Source of the DNA: Litoditis marina
Taxonomy: Eukaryota; Nematoda; Chromadorea; Rhabditida; Rhabditidae
Reading direction: 5' to 3'
Length of the DNA stretch: 64,000 bases
Assembly: GCA_964036275.1 (NCBI GenBank)
Contig: OZ038433.1
Coordinates: 29,371,485-29,435,484 of the forward strand
The position numbers and the translations under genes were made by a program. This document shows, one piece after another, positions 38,031-49,984 of this stretch (position 1 is the first letter of the stretch; each line of letters starts with the position of its first letter). The notes under the pieces were generated by a model. It saw only the letters and a program-made list of their open reading frames with translations, searched no databases and was not told where the DNA came from.

Positions 38031-38693
38031 AGAGATTGGCTGCAAAAACGATATCATCTCACGAATTGTCGAGTTTCAAAAACAGGACGAGAAACACATG
38101 GCACCAAAATTATGAGAGAAGTCAATTGTCTAGCAGAATAAAAGTACATATCACAAAAAACACATTTTGAACCAGATCACTGTTTTTTAGTTAGATCACA
38201 ATTTCTATTTCATACATTTTTGCCTACAATCTTTCAAATACACAAGATAACACAAGGAAGAATAAGCTTAGCAGATACGAGGAATAATAAGAACCTAGAT
38301 TGAGTTCTAGTTGTTTTGAAGTCAACAAGCAAGTCGTTTATTCTCCTTCTTGAAAAAAGAGAAGCAAACAACTAAACACTCTATTTGTGATTCTGAACTG
38401 TTTCCGTACTTAATAACTTTCACTGACTTTTACTTTAATGACTTTCAATTTTGAATGACTTGTTTTGGTTGCATACATAGCAATCAATAGGATATCATGA
38501 AAAGCTCATGCGAATAGCTCATGAGGTATCTCATGAGATTTTTGAGGGATTTCTACGCCGGCTGGAACGACCAAAAGAAAAAAAAAGGAAAAAAGTTGTT
38601 GGACCTTCCGTGAGGCAACTTATGCCAAAACTGGACGTGTTATGAATGTTGTATTTCAACGAACACACATGATAAAGAAGAATTTATTCATAT

Positions 38694-40918
38694 TTAACAC
38701 TTTTCCTTGTCAACAGCCGAGACAATATCCAGGTTCACGTAGGTCATGTCGTATGCAGCTCCGTTGATGTTCTTCTTGGGAATCTCGTATTCCGTGGATC
38801 TGATGCAGCCCTAAATATGAAAAAAAAGTTGTAAGGTGAAAAACATAAACAAATAAGTTGAAAAATTGAAAAGTATAACTGTTTTACAGAATATCATACG
38901 TTTTTATGTAAGCTGTAAGTACTGCTGTAAGTACATTTGAGAGACTAGTTCTACAATAGATAAGGGACACATTCGGAAAAAGTCGATTTACATCAAAGCG
39001 GTTCGTTAGTTTCAAACATTCCGGGAGGAAGAAGCACAATAAAATACACGATCAACAACTGTCTTTGTTTCCTTCTCACGCTTTTTTTTCTATATCTTAC
39101 GGTCTCATTCTCTCTCCCCCTCCTCTCTTTTTCCCTCTTCTAGTTCTATACCCACCGCTTTCTTGACGTGGCAGCTGTGCTTGAATCGAATGAAAGGCTC
39201 AATACTTCCGACTTCGCTCTGACCTCCGGTAACCTGTAACAATGGACTTAATAGTCTACTCCCACTGGTTCGAGTCCCTTCGGTTGCATGTATCGCTCAA
39301 CATTCTCATTATCGCTTTTGAAAACGGAATTTCACATATCTGTCCATGTCAGAAAGAGTCTGGTCTGTACACATCATAGTATTTAGATTACCACCAAACC
39401 CGGTGAGTTAAAACTACAAACTCAGCGAAACAGAACAACATGTAGTACAACTCGTTGATTTGCATGAGCTGCGTAACGAGATTATCTCACGTGATAGTGT
39501 ACGATTATTAGTGCACCTGGAAAGTAATACAGTAAGTCTAAGCATGGCGAATGAAGGGGATTAGGTAACTGTTGTCTCTTTCAGCTGGTAACACAATAAA
39601 GAGGAGTGGAAACCGGTATCTGAGCATGATTCACTGTCTATCACATATTTGTTGAATATTTGGTTCAAAGAATATTGGATTTTGCGCCATTATTAGTACA
39701 AATATTACAAAACTAATACTGATGATGACCCAACCCTCTGAGAAAACCCAAAATCAGGGTCGAAACGGTTTTGAGTACATCTCTTACTGAGTACATTAAC
39801 TCTATCATACCTCCATACAAAAATCCTAGTTACACAATTATATTTTGTTCAAATAAAATGACCTAATATAAATACAAAACGAGTATTGAGATGATATCTG
39901 AGCAATATTCACTGTTATTCTAGTATTTGTACATCCTTCTATTTTTCCGTTCATATTCCACTCTATTTTATTATGAGGTTTATTTCTACCGTATGCGAAC
40001 TGGCTAGAATGGCCAATAGTCTAGCTAAAACAGGACGAATAATTCGGCTGAGACGTATAGATTAGGAGAAATCAGCTTACGGTGAATACTCCCTCGGAGT
40101 CGGTCTTCACTTCGGAAAGTTTGTCGTTGGGGTCGACTGCAAAGAACATTATCAGAATACAAAAAGGTATACAAAGTCGAGTTCGTGATATTCCAGTAAG
40201 AACTGAACGGAACTTCGAATTTATACCCTGTCGAAAACTATACGTTTTGGTGTGGTTGCGCTGTCATGCGAAAACCAACCGCATCACGTGTTTTTGCGTA
40301 AGTTACACCGCATTCAAAACCGTTTCAACGTACGTTGAGATCAGTTTTACGTAAGTTCGAAAATGTTTTTGCATATTCATTGACATATCAAAAGGCTGTG
40401 AACCGCTGATTTTTATGTGAGTTAGTTAATTAGGTAGTGAGTTCAGAAAGCACTTGAGCAGTTTGTTTTCTAAACAGTGACCTGAGTAGAGTTAGTTGTG
40501 AAGCTTATCTGCTAGGTTATGTTTATTTGAGAAAGGTGGTTCAGAGAGGTGGTTGTCGGCCTTTTTATTCCCATGTCGGCCTTTTTATCCCAACCTGTAT
40601 CTTTTCAAACATACCCCGTTTTTGCTCGTAGGGATACCAATCTCGCGCAATAGCGCGCAAAGCAAGAGAAGCAGGATGGTAAACTAGAAGTAAATTGAAT
40701 ATTCACGTAAAGGTAGCATTCTAATGAGGAGTCATGCATTTTGGCATTGAACATTTCTGAGTTCTGCTCAGTAACTCACGGGTATCTCTCTCCCACAACT
40801 CGACGAGTACATTGGGCAGTCTTCTCTTGTCGCAGATGACTGTTCCTTTCACAGTCACATTCTGCATTTTGGCAGCCGCCACCGAAATCAACGCAACAAC
40901 ACACAGAACAACTCGCAT
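38694..40918 (-). CDS. Transthyretin-like secreted protein, paralogue 2
   Basis: Exons 40918..40780, 40136..40081, 39233..39156 and 38810..38694 join in phase to 129 residues. Exon boundaries and phases are the same as in paralogue 1 at 30936-32753. It has a signal peptide [17 protein letters not shown], then [57 protein letters not shown], and [12 protein letters not shown] ending SAVDKEKC. High similarity and shared structure indicate a recent duplication. Minus-strand AATAAA lies just after the stop (38681 region). Codon use is more GC-rich than in paralogue 1. The intron 1 donor GTGAGTTA is followed directly by a truncated MITE (40682-40779). Confidence 0.88.
40682..40779 (-). repeat. Truncated CACGTGA MITE fused to a splice donor
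   Basis: The copy keeps the 'aagtaaattgaatattcacg' end and the 'cagaactcagaaat' core. It stops within a few bases of the GTGAGTTA donor of ttr paralogue 2. The paralogue at 32614 has the same donor without this fusion. Confidence 0.6.
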
Positions 40919-42514
40919 TCTGAAAAAAAATATTCGTAAAATGTTATTTGTAAGACCTACATTTCAGTTTTTGAATTGCACTTTCTTACACTCAGTGAAG
41001 TCAATAATAAATTGAAGTTTATTGCGCATATAAAGCACAACTACAGTATTCTGATATTTCGATAATGTTAGAAAATGATCTGTGGAAAAATGCTTCAGGA
41101 TCGTATGTTAGATGAAAGTATATAAACAAATGATGCTTGAACTAGAAAGATTAGTTTGGATCAGGAAAAATGACGAACATATGTTTGTTGGTTCTGAAAA
41201 CACATTTGACTCGATCCAAACTAAGTGCACTACAACAGCTTAGAAAATGTTCCTTGTCAGATAAAAAAAAATAGTTTGAGCTATTCCTTCTCGTTTTATA
41301 GTATGGTTTGAATCGGAAACGTGCAAAAGTTAATGATTCCGTTTGGTGACAACGTCTAGTCAGAACATGAGTGGTCCCCAGCTGAGACCATATCGAATAG
41401 GTTTTGAAAGAGAAGCTCGCATCTTAGGGCAGGAAAAAACGGATTCCATTGGTAGTGACCCAGTGGTGAAACCTAGTAGTGAACGATCGTAATTATTGGG
41501 TGGTATGCTCAAGTGAGAGACGGAAGCGTGAACTGTAACCAAGAGATGTGTCAGTGAGACAATGTTACAAATATTGTCTACCGATCTAAAGCGTAAACAA
41601 TCTTAAAATGACGTGAAATGACGTGAAACGAGAGAATCTCTCATCAATACTTGACAAACAGTGTACTGCTCTCAGTCTGCCGAACTTCTTTTATAGGGAC
41701 GGAAACCGGTTTGCCAGAGGTCACCGCCTTGTCTGATTGTAAGCAAAGAAAACAAAGAGAGATTTGAGAAATGGTTGTTACAATCTGAAAATCTAAACAA
41801 ACAAGTTGTCTTAGTGATTGATCAGTGGTAGAACAATAACATACCGAGCAGCCGATAAGAAGGTCGAGCCTAAAAGCAGCGTGAAAAATGAAGGTGAGCG
41901 GGTATTTACAAATGTTTTGAAATTAATGAGAAAAATTGACAGTGATTAGCTCCATATGTTTTTAATTGTGTGTGTCCGAAAGGTTGAGAGGTATCTTTTA
42001 GTCAATTGTAACGTGAAACATGTTGAATACAGCAGAGCTCAGAAACGCGTACAAGTGTTAAAGAAACCGTTCCGCTATAACTTGAGTTTCACGAAAAATT
42101 TAAAAAGCTCAAAAAAGATTCTTAATGACTTCCCATAGACCACGAAAAAACTTTGTGATTGAAAATTTGTAAAATTTGCATAACATCAAGCAATAAAGAA
42201 GGGGACATGAACATTTTCACGGTGACGCAACTTGACTTGGTTTATTTACATCCAGATTTATTTTTATTTTTTAGTCCCTAATTGTGTATTCGTATGTGAT
42301 TGAGTGTTTTTAAATCATTTTCGCATTTCCATAGGCTATTTTGAGCATACCCCGTACGCAACTCCCCTATCGGTGTCATTACGTAAACCGCTTTTCTGAG
42401 AAAACGAAGCAAGATAGGGATATAAAAGTATATATTTTTGATAATGGTTTTTCATTTGCCATAGGGTCAGTTTGTTAACTCAAAAGTCAAAATTAAAGCG
42501 GGACGGATTCTTTA

Positions 42515-42600
42515 AGCGTGCCGCGTTTCCCACATGAGCCTGGTTCGATTCCCGTCGTACGCTGCGGACCTCACCAGCTGGTAATAAAGTCACATCCATC
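42515..42600 (+). repeat. tRNA-like repeat with GGTTCGATTCC box
   Basis: A canonical B-box-like GGTTCGATTCC precedes 'cagctggtaataaag'. A second copy near 59188-59265 shares GTTCGATCCC and the same 'cagctggtaataaag' tail. Probably a SINE-like family; not a functional tRNA. Confidence 0.45.
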
Positions 42601-43036
42601 CCTTTATTCTGTAGGTAGTTATGCCATGATTTTGATGGTGTTCGTTTATTTTCTGAATAAAATATGAGGTGATATTGATAGCTTCATCAATTCACTAAAA
42701 TACAAGGTAATATTGATATCTCCATTCACTTCGGTTCAACTGAATGAACAAATACTATACTTCATCATGATCATACCAAAGTTGCTCAACCTCCAATGAG
42801 GAGATAGTCCCATTGTTGAATGACACCAATCAACTTCAAATCTCGAAAAGCGGCCATATCATCCCTAGAGTTACTCGTGATCAGTTGGGTCATTCACATG
42901 TTAGCTTTAGGCTTTGTTGTTTAGGTACAACGTCAACCACGTTTCGAGTTTTCGAGTAGGGTGGACCATAAAACTTTGTCAAGTAAATGGATTTATTCAA
43001 ACGATGAACGCTTAGAGGGGCAGAAAGGAACGCTAG

Positions 43037-43060
43037 TTTAGGTACCCCGGGGTACCTAAA
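43037..43060. repeat. Perfect 24-bp palindrome
   Basis: TTTAGGTACCCC directly followed by its complement. It stands alone in intergenic DNA. Confidence 0.8.
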
Positions 43061-43599
43061 TATAACGTGGCGCGCGCCAAAACAGGTAAACCCTTGTCAA
43101 CCGTATGCAAATTAGGTTCGTTAGTTTGAATTGAAAGTTATACTTATCGATTTCTCTTGATGAGCTCTTTCACATTAACTTTCCTCTCTGTCGTCCTTTA
43201 GTGGTAGTCTTGTTGAAACTGTACATGATACCTGGTTCCGCTGTGTTTGTAGTTTGATCCCGCTGCAAGGTTCTTTCGATGAGACTACAACTCATCAGTG
43301 CCCACCTTCTATACCGTTCGAACTCTAACCCTGTTCAACCACTCTCCATTTAATTGCTGCTATTGTATTCATCTCTATGGTTAGGTTTGGAGAGGGGTCA
43401 ATCACGGTCCCATACAATTACAGTAATCATCTGTGAAAACATGCAACACCCTCCTTTCACACGTGGAGGCGACATCACAGTGGGGGGTACTGTAGCTTTT
43501 TGGAGACTCACTTGTCAGTCTTATTGTGACGGCTTAGAGCAAACTTCTCTGCAGTACAGTACATAACTTTTCGAATTAGCAACTTTTTTCTGCCTTTCA

Positions 43600-43815
43600 A
43601 TTGGCCTCTTTTTCTATATCTATCTTCTTCTTTTTCTCCAAACCTCATTCTTCCTTTCTATTTTTTTCTTACCCTCTCTCTCATTCCATCTCTCTTTCTC
43701 TCCTCTCTACGTCACTCCCTCTCTTCCATCTCTCCTCTCTCTTTCTCAATATTTCTTCTCTCTACTTCGCCCTTTCTCTACCTCCCCACTCTCTCTCTTT
43801 CTCTCCCCCCCCCCA
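43600..43815 (+). repeat. Polypyrimidine (CT-rich) tract
   Basis: About 215 bp almost devoid of G on the plus strand, ending in a C10 run. The 89-codon frame through it is compositional and not a gene. Confidence 0.85.
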
Positions 43816-44101
43816 AATGTCCTTCTCTCTCAAGTACTGTCAGTTCATAAATGACCTTATGTTTCGTTGACTCTTCATGGGTCGCCCCCTCTAATGTAGT
43901 GCTCTCTCCCCCATATGCCTCTATTGTTATCCACAACTACAATATAAACAGCCCCCTTTCAATATTCCCACTATCTGACCAGTGGCCAAATTCACTAAGC
44001 TCAAATAGCCGGGTAAACTATTTGAGCAAAATTTAGGTTCTATATATCTCATTAAATTACTGGAATCATCATTTTGTTCATAATTTGAAAGTAGTTAACA
44101 T

Positions 44102-44452
44102 TCGCCCCCCCCCCACCCTGGTCGAAAATGGGTTTAAAAGGGCCCGTACTACTATCGCCCCCCACCTTTGGGGCGCGATTATACACCATGCTTGTTTACT
44201 GCAGGCTTCGTTTGAGTGGGGGGTGATTGTTTATCAGTTCCGGATATGTACCATCATCCCCCATTTTGTATTGGGGGGGGGGGGTGATTGTTAATTGTCG
44301 AAGATTTACAATGTCCCCCCACCCATTTACCAATTACTCCCCACCTTCGCGCGACTTTTCTGGGATTTCAATTAGGTGGGGGGGGGGGGGGGGGGGGGGG
44401 GGGTAATAGTACCACGAGAGGGTGATTGTTGGGTGGGGGGCAATTGTACATT
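44102..44452. repeat. G-run element (GGGGGGTGATTGTT family), copy 1
   Basis: Multiple alternating C-run/G-run blocks followed by 'tgattgtt' or 'caattgtaca', with a pure G run of about 25 bases at 44379-44403. The copy at 47892-48247 has the same order of blocks, including 'ctttactgcaggttcg'. The ends pair (C-runs left, G-runs right), suggesting a foldback MITE with G-quadruplex potential. Confidence 0.65.
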
Positions 44453-44853
44453 TTTCCCGATAATTTATGAATTTCACGTTGAAAATGACGTAAACAACAA
44501 TTAACTGTAGAAGTCGCTACTGGAATTTGACTTCAACAGTGTTACCGGTTATTTGAGCTTAGTGAATATGTTTCGTAACGAAACATTGCTTCCCCCCCTC
44601 TCTCTCTCTTCTGAGTTATCTGCTAACCACACTTCACGTTGAAATTCGTAACAAAATTGTTGTAATCTGTTTGAAAAATGAGTATTTCTTTGTGAGAGCT
44701 AGGCTGTGTTAGGCTTGTTATTGGAACACTCTCCACGTCGTTGGTTTTTGTAAAAGAAACTCGATGAGTTATGTGGCTCGTTTCACTGTTCTGTTTGTAA
44801 GTTCAAACAACTTCCAAGTCAAGTTATTATCCCTCTTCGCAGAACCTTCTACT

Positions 44854-47032
44854 ATGACGGAGACCAGCCATGACAACTACATCAAAGTTCTGAAAATAAA
44901 AGGTTGGTGATATAAATAGTTTTACACTCTTTGTAATAGTTTCCGAGAAATTCCCGAGCTCTCGAGACTTTCCGAGTGAGTTTTCTGATTAAAATAATGG
45001 TCGCGCATATTGTTTTCGCACTTGATGTTGTGAATATGATACAAACTTCAGAAGCATAAAAAATTTACCGACCACATGTCAAGAACTGCCTGAAATTTTC
45101 AATGGCATACCATAAGGTATCTAGATCTACAAGCCTTTGACACTTATATAGGGTTCACTATTTTCACAACCTTTAGCTTAGACGTGTTTACGATGTATGC
45201 TCCCTAACCCGATGGGTGCGTAGTTTGATCTCAACTATCACGCGTGAGATCAAACTATATACTAAAAGTAAAGTGAATAGTCATGTAAAGTGAGCATTCT
45301 AATCAGAAATTGTACACTTTGTCATTGCGCGTTTCTGAGTTATGATGTGCTTATGTTTTACGTAACTGTGCTTAAAGGAGACCGAAACACAACTTGAGGA
45401 GAGGTTCTGTTTTCGGCTGCTTTTAACTGCATTGAGATCAGAGAGCACAAATAACTCGTATATTACTTTGATCAGTCCACGTGACTATCACATGACAATG
45501 CCGCGCAACACGCAACGCGTCCAATCAAAAGTAGGATACAGCAGCTTTTCGAGAAACTATGTTGCTCTCCGGGCTCCTTTACAGTATATCTCCTTTAACC
45601 ACTCCATATAAGTGTTTTCCACAGTCTTCTATGGTTTCTGTGATTATAGGTGCAAACGGGGAGGAGCGTCGTCTTCAGTTTCCCATGAAACTCGACTTGG
45701 AACGACCGAAACGACCGAGAACCACCTTCACAGAGGAACAACTCGCTATTCTAGAGGATGCATTCAGGTGAGCACTATCAAACAACAAACAAGAGTGTAT
45801 GGTTCGTAGCAAGCTAATCTGTGTATTTTGCTCTATCGCGCTGTGATTGTGGTGTCATCAGGTTCATTCTCTGTACAAGTTCGTAAATTACGATTGGTTG
45901 AGATATATCAACGGAACAGTGTTGGCAGTGCGGCAGTACTCAGAATGAACACCCCTTTTGATGACTTTGCTTTGAATGAATTCGCTTCACGTCAACATAC
46001 ATTTATTAATATCACAGAAACTGTACTATATGTTCGCGTGTCCAGAGCAACCAACGAGCAGGAGACGGTGTTAATGCATAAGTACATACATGTTTTGGTG
46101 AATTAAAGCAAGTAAACAAGTGAATTCAGGTATGATTATGTTTTTTTGAGCTTTCTGTGAGTATTGCTATGAGAATTTACTCAATTGTTCTGTTTAATAT
46201 TGATTCCACCTAACTTTGTTACTTTTGTTTTAGAAGCAGTGGTTACCTAACCGGCGACGGCCGTGCCAAATTGGCGGAACGACTGCAGTTGAGTGACACG
46301 CAGGTCAAAGTTTGGTTCCAGAACAGAAGGACCAAAAACAGAAGAAAACCGTCGCCCGAATCAGAAAAGTATGGTTCTGTATTTTTTTGATCGGAATCTC
46401 TTGAGAACTACTCAAACTAAGCTCATATTTGAACGTAATTAACAAATATTTGTCTGAATTCTCTTGTTAACTCCGTGAGTAGTGCTTCTAAGGACAGAAA
46501 CAGTTTTTTTCCAGTTCGAAAGTGAACCACCATTTGGCAAATTTTGCCACAAAAGGAATCAAACTACAAACACTATAACTGTACGAAACTGCCTGCCTGT
46601 TTCTTTTGGAGCGATCACTGTAGTGATTGATTGATTTATGTATCTAAACAAAACAATCAATCAATCAATACTATTCTTTTTTATCAGACTACTGTAATTT
46701 TGAAAAACTCTTGTGTTAGAAATGGAATATAAGAAGTGATGAAATATTTGTTGTAATATGATGTGGATACACACCAGAATGTATACATCCAACGAAAAAG
46801 CTGTAGAATGAAAGAACACACACAGCAAAAAGAGGAAACATATACCGTATTGGTTGAACTTGGATATAGATAATGTTTTCCTTCTAGGCCGTCGGAACCA
46901 ATTCCAACTGCCACCTCAGCTGTGACCACCACCAATCTACCGTACCCAGTGTTCCAACCACAGCCCGACTTGAACTTCAACTTTTATAGTATGATGCCTT
47001 TCAATCAATACTACTACAATAATTGTGCCTAG
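44854..47032 (+). CDS. Q50 homeodomain transcription factor (ANTP/NK-like)
   Basis: A nuclear DNA-binding regulator. Exons 44854-44902, 45650-45767, 46234-46368 and 46888-47032 join in phase to 148 residues. The homeodomain covers about residues 36-95: RPRTTFTEEQLAILEDAF, then GYLTGDGRAKLAERLQLSD, then TQVKVWFQNRRTK. It has Gln50 and Asn51 of the recognition helix, and L16, F20, W48 and F49 are in place. An intron splits the homeodomain after helix 1. The C-terminus is Pro/Tyr/Asn-rich (FNQYYYNNCA). CTTCGCAG just before the start is a likely trans-splice acceptor. The domain is closest in feel to NOT/EMX/VAX-type homeodomains, but the subfamily cannot be fixed by eye. AATAAA begins only 3 nt after the stop codon. 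Confidence 0.88.
45259..45480 (+). repeat. CACGTGA MITE copy plus adjoining repeat in homeobox intron 1
   Basis: 45259-45376 is a diverged copy of the 130-bp MITE. The next block (45408-45480, 'aactgcattgagatcagaga') recurs in reverse complement at about 59349-59425. Confidence 0.55.
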
Positions 47033-47034
47033 GA

Positions 47035-47040
47035 AATAAA
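47035..47040 (+). terminator. Poly(A) signal of the homeobox gene
   Basis: AATAAA starts 3 nt after the TAG stop. If used, the 3'UTR is only about 15-25 nt. Confidence 0.6.
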
Positions 47041-47319
47041 ATCATTCGGCTTTGATTCTATACTGTAAGAAAACTTCAATTCGCATTTTAACCTTTGTTT
47101 GAATCAAAGATCAATAGTTCATATTTCACATAAAAAAATTTCATCGCATTTTTCGAAACAATAAGAACAACATATTATGAATCCGTACTCTACAGAGAAT
47201 TTTAAGCTGAATTTTGTTTTGATTATTTCCTTTTGTTTACTCAATTCTCTGATGAACGAGTTACATGACTAGGAAATTGGGATAAATAGGACGCAACCGT
47301 CAATGAAGAGCAAGTATTA

Positions 47320-47515
47320 GCTTGGAAAGGCGAGAGACAATAGAGTGGTAGAGAAAGGCGCAATCAGACAGTATGCACGTTTGGCCGTCTACCTATACAA
47401 GATACGGACCAACAAAAAGTATAGGGCGAGAGACAAGAGAGTGGTGGAGGAAGGCGCGGTCAGACAGTTTGCACGTTTGGCTGTCCACCTAACGCGCGCA
47501 GCGCGAGGCGCTGCG
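47320..47515 (+). repeat. ~95-bp tandem repeat, array 1
   Basis: Two units built on 'gcgagagacaagagagtggt', 'aaggcgcggtcagacagt' and 'cacgtttggccgtc', joined by 'gatacggaccaacaaaaagt'. It is followed by the GC-rich block 'cgcgcgcagcgcgaggcgct'. A related array is at 49622-49790. Confidence 0.65.
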
Positions 47516-47891
47516 CAGATTAGTTTTTGATCACAACATTGCGGACTTTCAAAAGTGGTTTTATGCCATTTTCTCAAAAACTCCTGAACGGATTTTTGAG
47601 ATTTTGATGGAAAGAGATAGAGGAGGAAAGGCTTTATCATTGAGCTATTCGATATTTAATGTGCGACCAGTGATCTACAGTTATGCTGAATATCGTCTCG
47701 CAAAAATGTCTTCCGACGGCGGCCGCGTGGCGTGGCGCGGCGTGGCGGCCGCAAAACCGACGAATTCAACCGATTCGTCTGAAATTTGGAATTTAGTTAG
47801 AAACAGCAGAGTTATGTGTAAATCTGTAATCTTGGACCAATCGGTTAAAAATGAGCCATTTTATCGCCTTGGAAACATTGCATGGGTTTAT

Positions 47892-48247
47892 TGTACAATC
47901 GTCCCCCCCTTGAGCCGAAATAGGTTGGAATCCGACCCGTAGTACAATCGCCCCCCACCCCTAGGGGGGGGGGGGGGGGGGGGGGGGGTGATTGTACAAC
48001 GTCCTTCTTTACTGCAGGTTCGGATTGAGTGGGGGGCGATTGTTAAACAGGTCCGGGGTTGTACTATTACCCCCCATTTTGTATTGTGGGGGGTGATTGT
48101 TAAACGTCGACATTGTACAATTACCCCCCATTTACAATCACCCCCCATTTACAATCACCCCCCTCTCTATAGGAAATCGTATTGGGAGGGGGGTGATAGT
48201 ACTACGGGGGGGGACTTAAGGTGAGGGGGGGGGGGGCAATTGTACAA
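47892..48247. repeat. G-run element, copy 2
   Basis: Same family as 44102-44452. 'gtacaatcgccccccaccc' at the left mirrors 'ggggggggcaattgtacaat' at the right, with internal 'ggtgattgtacaacgtcc' and C6/G6 alternation. Confidence 0.65.
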
Positions 48248-48432
48248 TTTTCCCCATTGCATTTAGCTGCTTTCACAACCACTTCTAGATGTGCGGAGTG
48301 TGCGAAGTGAGCTGTTGTTTCGTTTTTTGGTAGTTTGAGTAGATTAAAGTAAATTGAATGAGCAATTAGGTTAATCTGTAGAGATCCTGACTCCATAAAA
48401 AGGTTAATCGAACAAAAACTAAAAGGATGGTG

Positions 48433-48506
48433 GTCGTGAAAGGATTCGAACCCTCGGCCTACTGGACTGTAGTGCGCTGCTCTGCCGACTGAGCCAAATA
48501 GCCACG
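48433..48506 (-). tRNA. tRNA-like sequence 1 (probable pseudogene)
   Basis: The minus strand shows a D-arm A box (TTTGGCTCAGTCGG), a T-arm with perfect GGTTCGAATCC, and about 74 nt between pairing ends. However, the acceptor stem is offset and mismatched, and the anticodon loop does not fold with T33 before a clear anticodon. It sits in a unit of about 250 bp that is tandemly duplicated at 48640-48900. Probably a tRNA-derived pseudogene or SINE. Confidence 0.45.
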
Positions 48507-48733
48507 AAGAGTGGAAGAAATGGACGGCGCCACACGTGCGCTGCCCGAAATCAAGGATTGATCACGGTTTCTGAGTGAAGGCTTACTAACCAAACTCGTA
48601 ACGCAGTTTTTGTTTTTAAAGCATCAACCCAGCGTGTGTGAATAGATCAAAATATATTGGAAAAGCAATTGTGTTAATCCGTAGAGATCCTGACTACATA
48701 AAAAGGTTAATCGAACAAAAACAAAACTGCTGT

Positions 48734-48807
48734 CCGTGAAAGGATTCGAACCCTCGGCCTACTGAACTGTAGTGCGCTGCTCTGCCGACTGAGCCAAATC
48801 GTCACGA
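48734..48807 (-). tRNA. tRNA-like sequence 2 (tandem copy)
   Basis: Second copy, almost identical through the A and B boxes and flanks (both followed by 'ggacggcgccacacgtgcgc'). It differs in the anticodon region and stem ends. Same caveats as the first copy. Confidence 0.45.
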
Positions 48808-49034
48808 AGGACGAAAAAATGGACGGCGCCACACGTGCGCTGCCCGAAATCAAGGATTGATCACGGTTTCTGAGAGAATGCTTACTAACCAGAGTTCTAA
48901 CGCAGTTTATGTTCTGCAAATCAACTTAGTATTCATTGTTACGTTGAAAAAAGTTTAATAATAATTGATTAGATGCTCATTATTTCCTATCTATTGATTC
49001 ATTATTTCCTTCGGAAATATAGAAAATGAGGACA

Positions 49035-49621
49035 ATTTGTATAAAAAAAACGATGTAAAGTGAGAGACGATTAGCTTTTGAGATTGAACTGCATGGAATA
49101 TAGAAAAGGAGGACAATAACTCAAGAGGGAAATAAAAAATCTAATCTCGCAATTTTCATGATCATCCTGACAGACTGATTCAAAAAATATACGCTAAATC
49201 TTTTTAGAAAAGTCCGCTCACACTAAAAGCGTATCTGAAACAAAAATCAGCTATACTGTCAGTCTATCGCACAGTCACGTGAAACATGTTAAACACAGCA
49301 GAACTCGGAAACGTGAAACGACAAAGTGCACACTTAGGCTATTAGAATGCTAACTTTACATGAATATTCAAGAAACTTATAGTGTACTCTGTTCTGTTAT
49401 CATTTTTGAATCAATGGTGATAATCATATTAGGACGTTTCATCTAATTGTTTGCTGCAAGTTTTTTTTTCACTGAAAAACAAAATGTTTTTGACCCATGA
49501 AAATTGCGAGATTAGATTTTTTATTTCCCTCTTGAGTTATTGTCCTCCTTTTCTATATTCCATGCAGTTCAATCTCAAAAGCTAATCGTCTCTCACTTTA
49601 CATCGTTTTTTTTATACAAAT
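49035..49621. repeat. Perfect 126-bp inverted repeat around a 335-bp spacer
   Basis: 49035-49160 and 49496-49621 are exact reverse complements over 126 bp. The spacer contains a CACGTGA MITE (49253-49382). No frame is present. Exact identity implies recent origin or gene conversion between the arms. Confidence 0.9.
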
Positions 49622-49970
49622 ACTAGATACGGACCAACAAAACATATAGAGCGAGAGACAAGATAGTGACAGTGAAAGGCGCGGTCAGACAGTATGAATG
49701 TTTGGCCGTCCACCTATACTAGATACGGACCCTAGCGAGAGTTCATCAGTGTAACTTATGCCTCATATACAAGAGTGGTGGAGGAAGGCGCTTCATCAGC
49801 TAATTTCGTCTAAATATACCTAGATGTGTATCTATCTAGGTATATTTAGACGAAATTAGTGGATTTATTCATTTTAAAAAATTAGCCGAATATTGCTGCA
49901 AAATGGTACGTGCTGCTTATGTGTATCTATCTAGGTATATTTAGACGAAATTAGTGGATTTATTCATTTA
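49622..49970 (+). repeat. ~95-bp repeat, array 2, and a nearby duplicated palindrome
   Basis: 49622-49790 repeats the unit of 47320-47515. 49806-49858 is a palindrome around 'taggtatatttagacgaaat'. Its right arm is duplicated at about 49920-49970. Confidence 0.6.
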
Positions 49971-49984
49971 TTCATTTCCTTGTC

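Larger units (their letters stand above)
40919..44101. other. Intergenic, repeat fragments only
   Basis: Contains a partial CACGTGA MITE (about 41994-42060), a small hairpin built from TTAGTTTGGATC and its complement (41151-41222), a tRNA-like repeat at 42515, a 24-bp palindrome at 43037 and a pyrimidine tract at 43600. No gene is supported. Confidence 0.45.

Noticed and set aside
43601..43870. Ser/Leu/Phe-rich pl​us-strand frame resembling a membrane protein
   Set aside because: It is produced by the polypyrimidine tract; there are no start context, splice sites or homologous partner exons.
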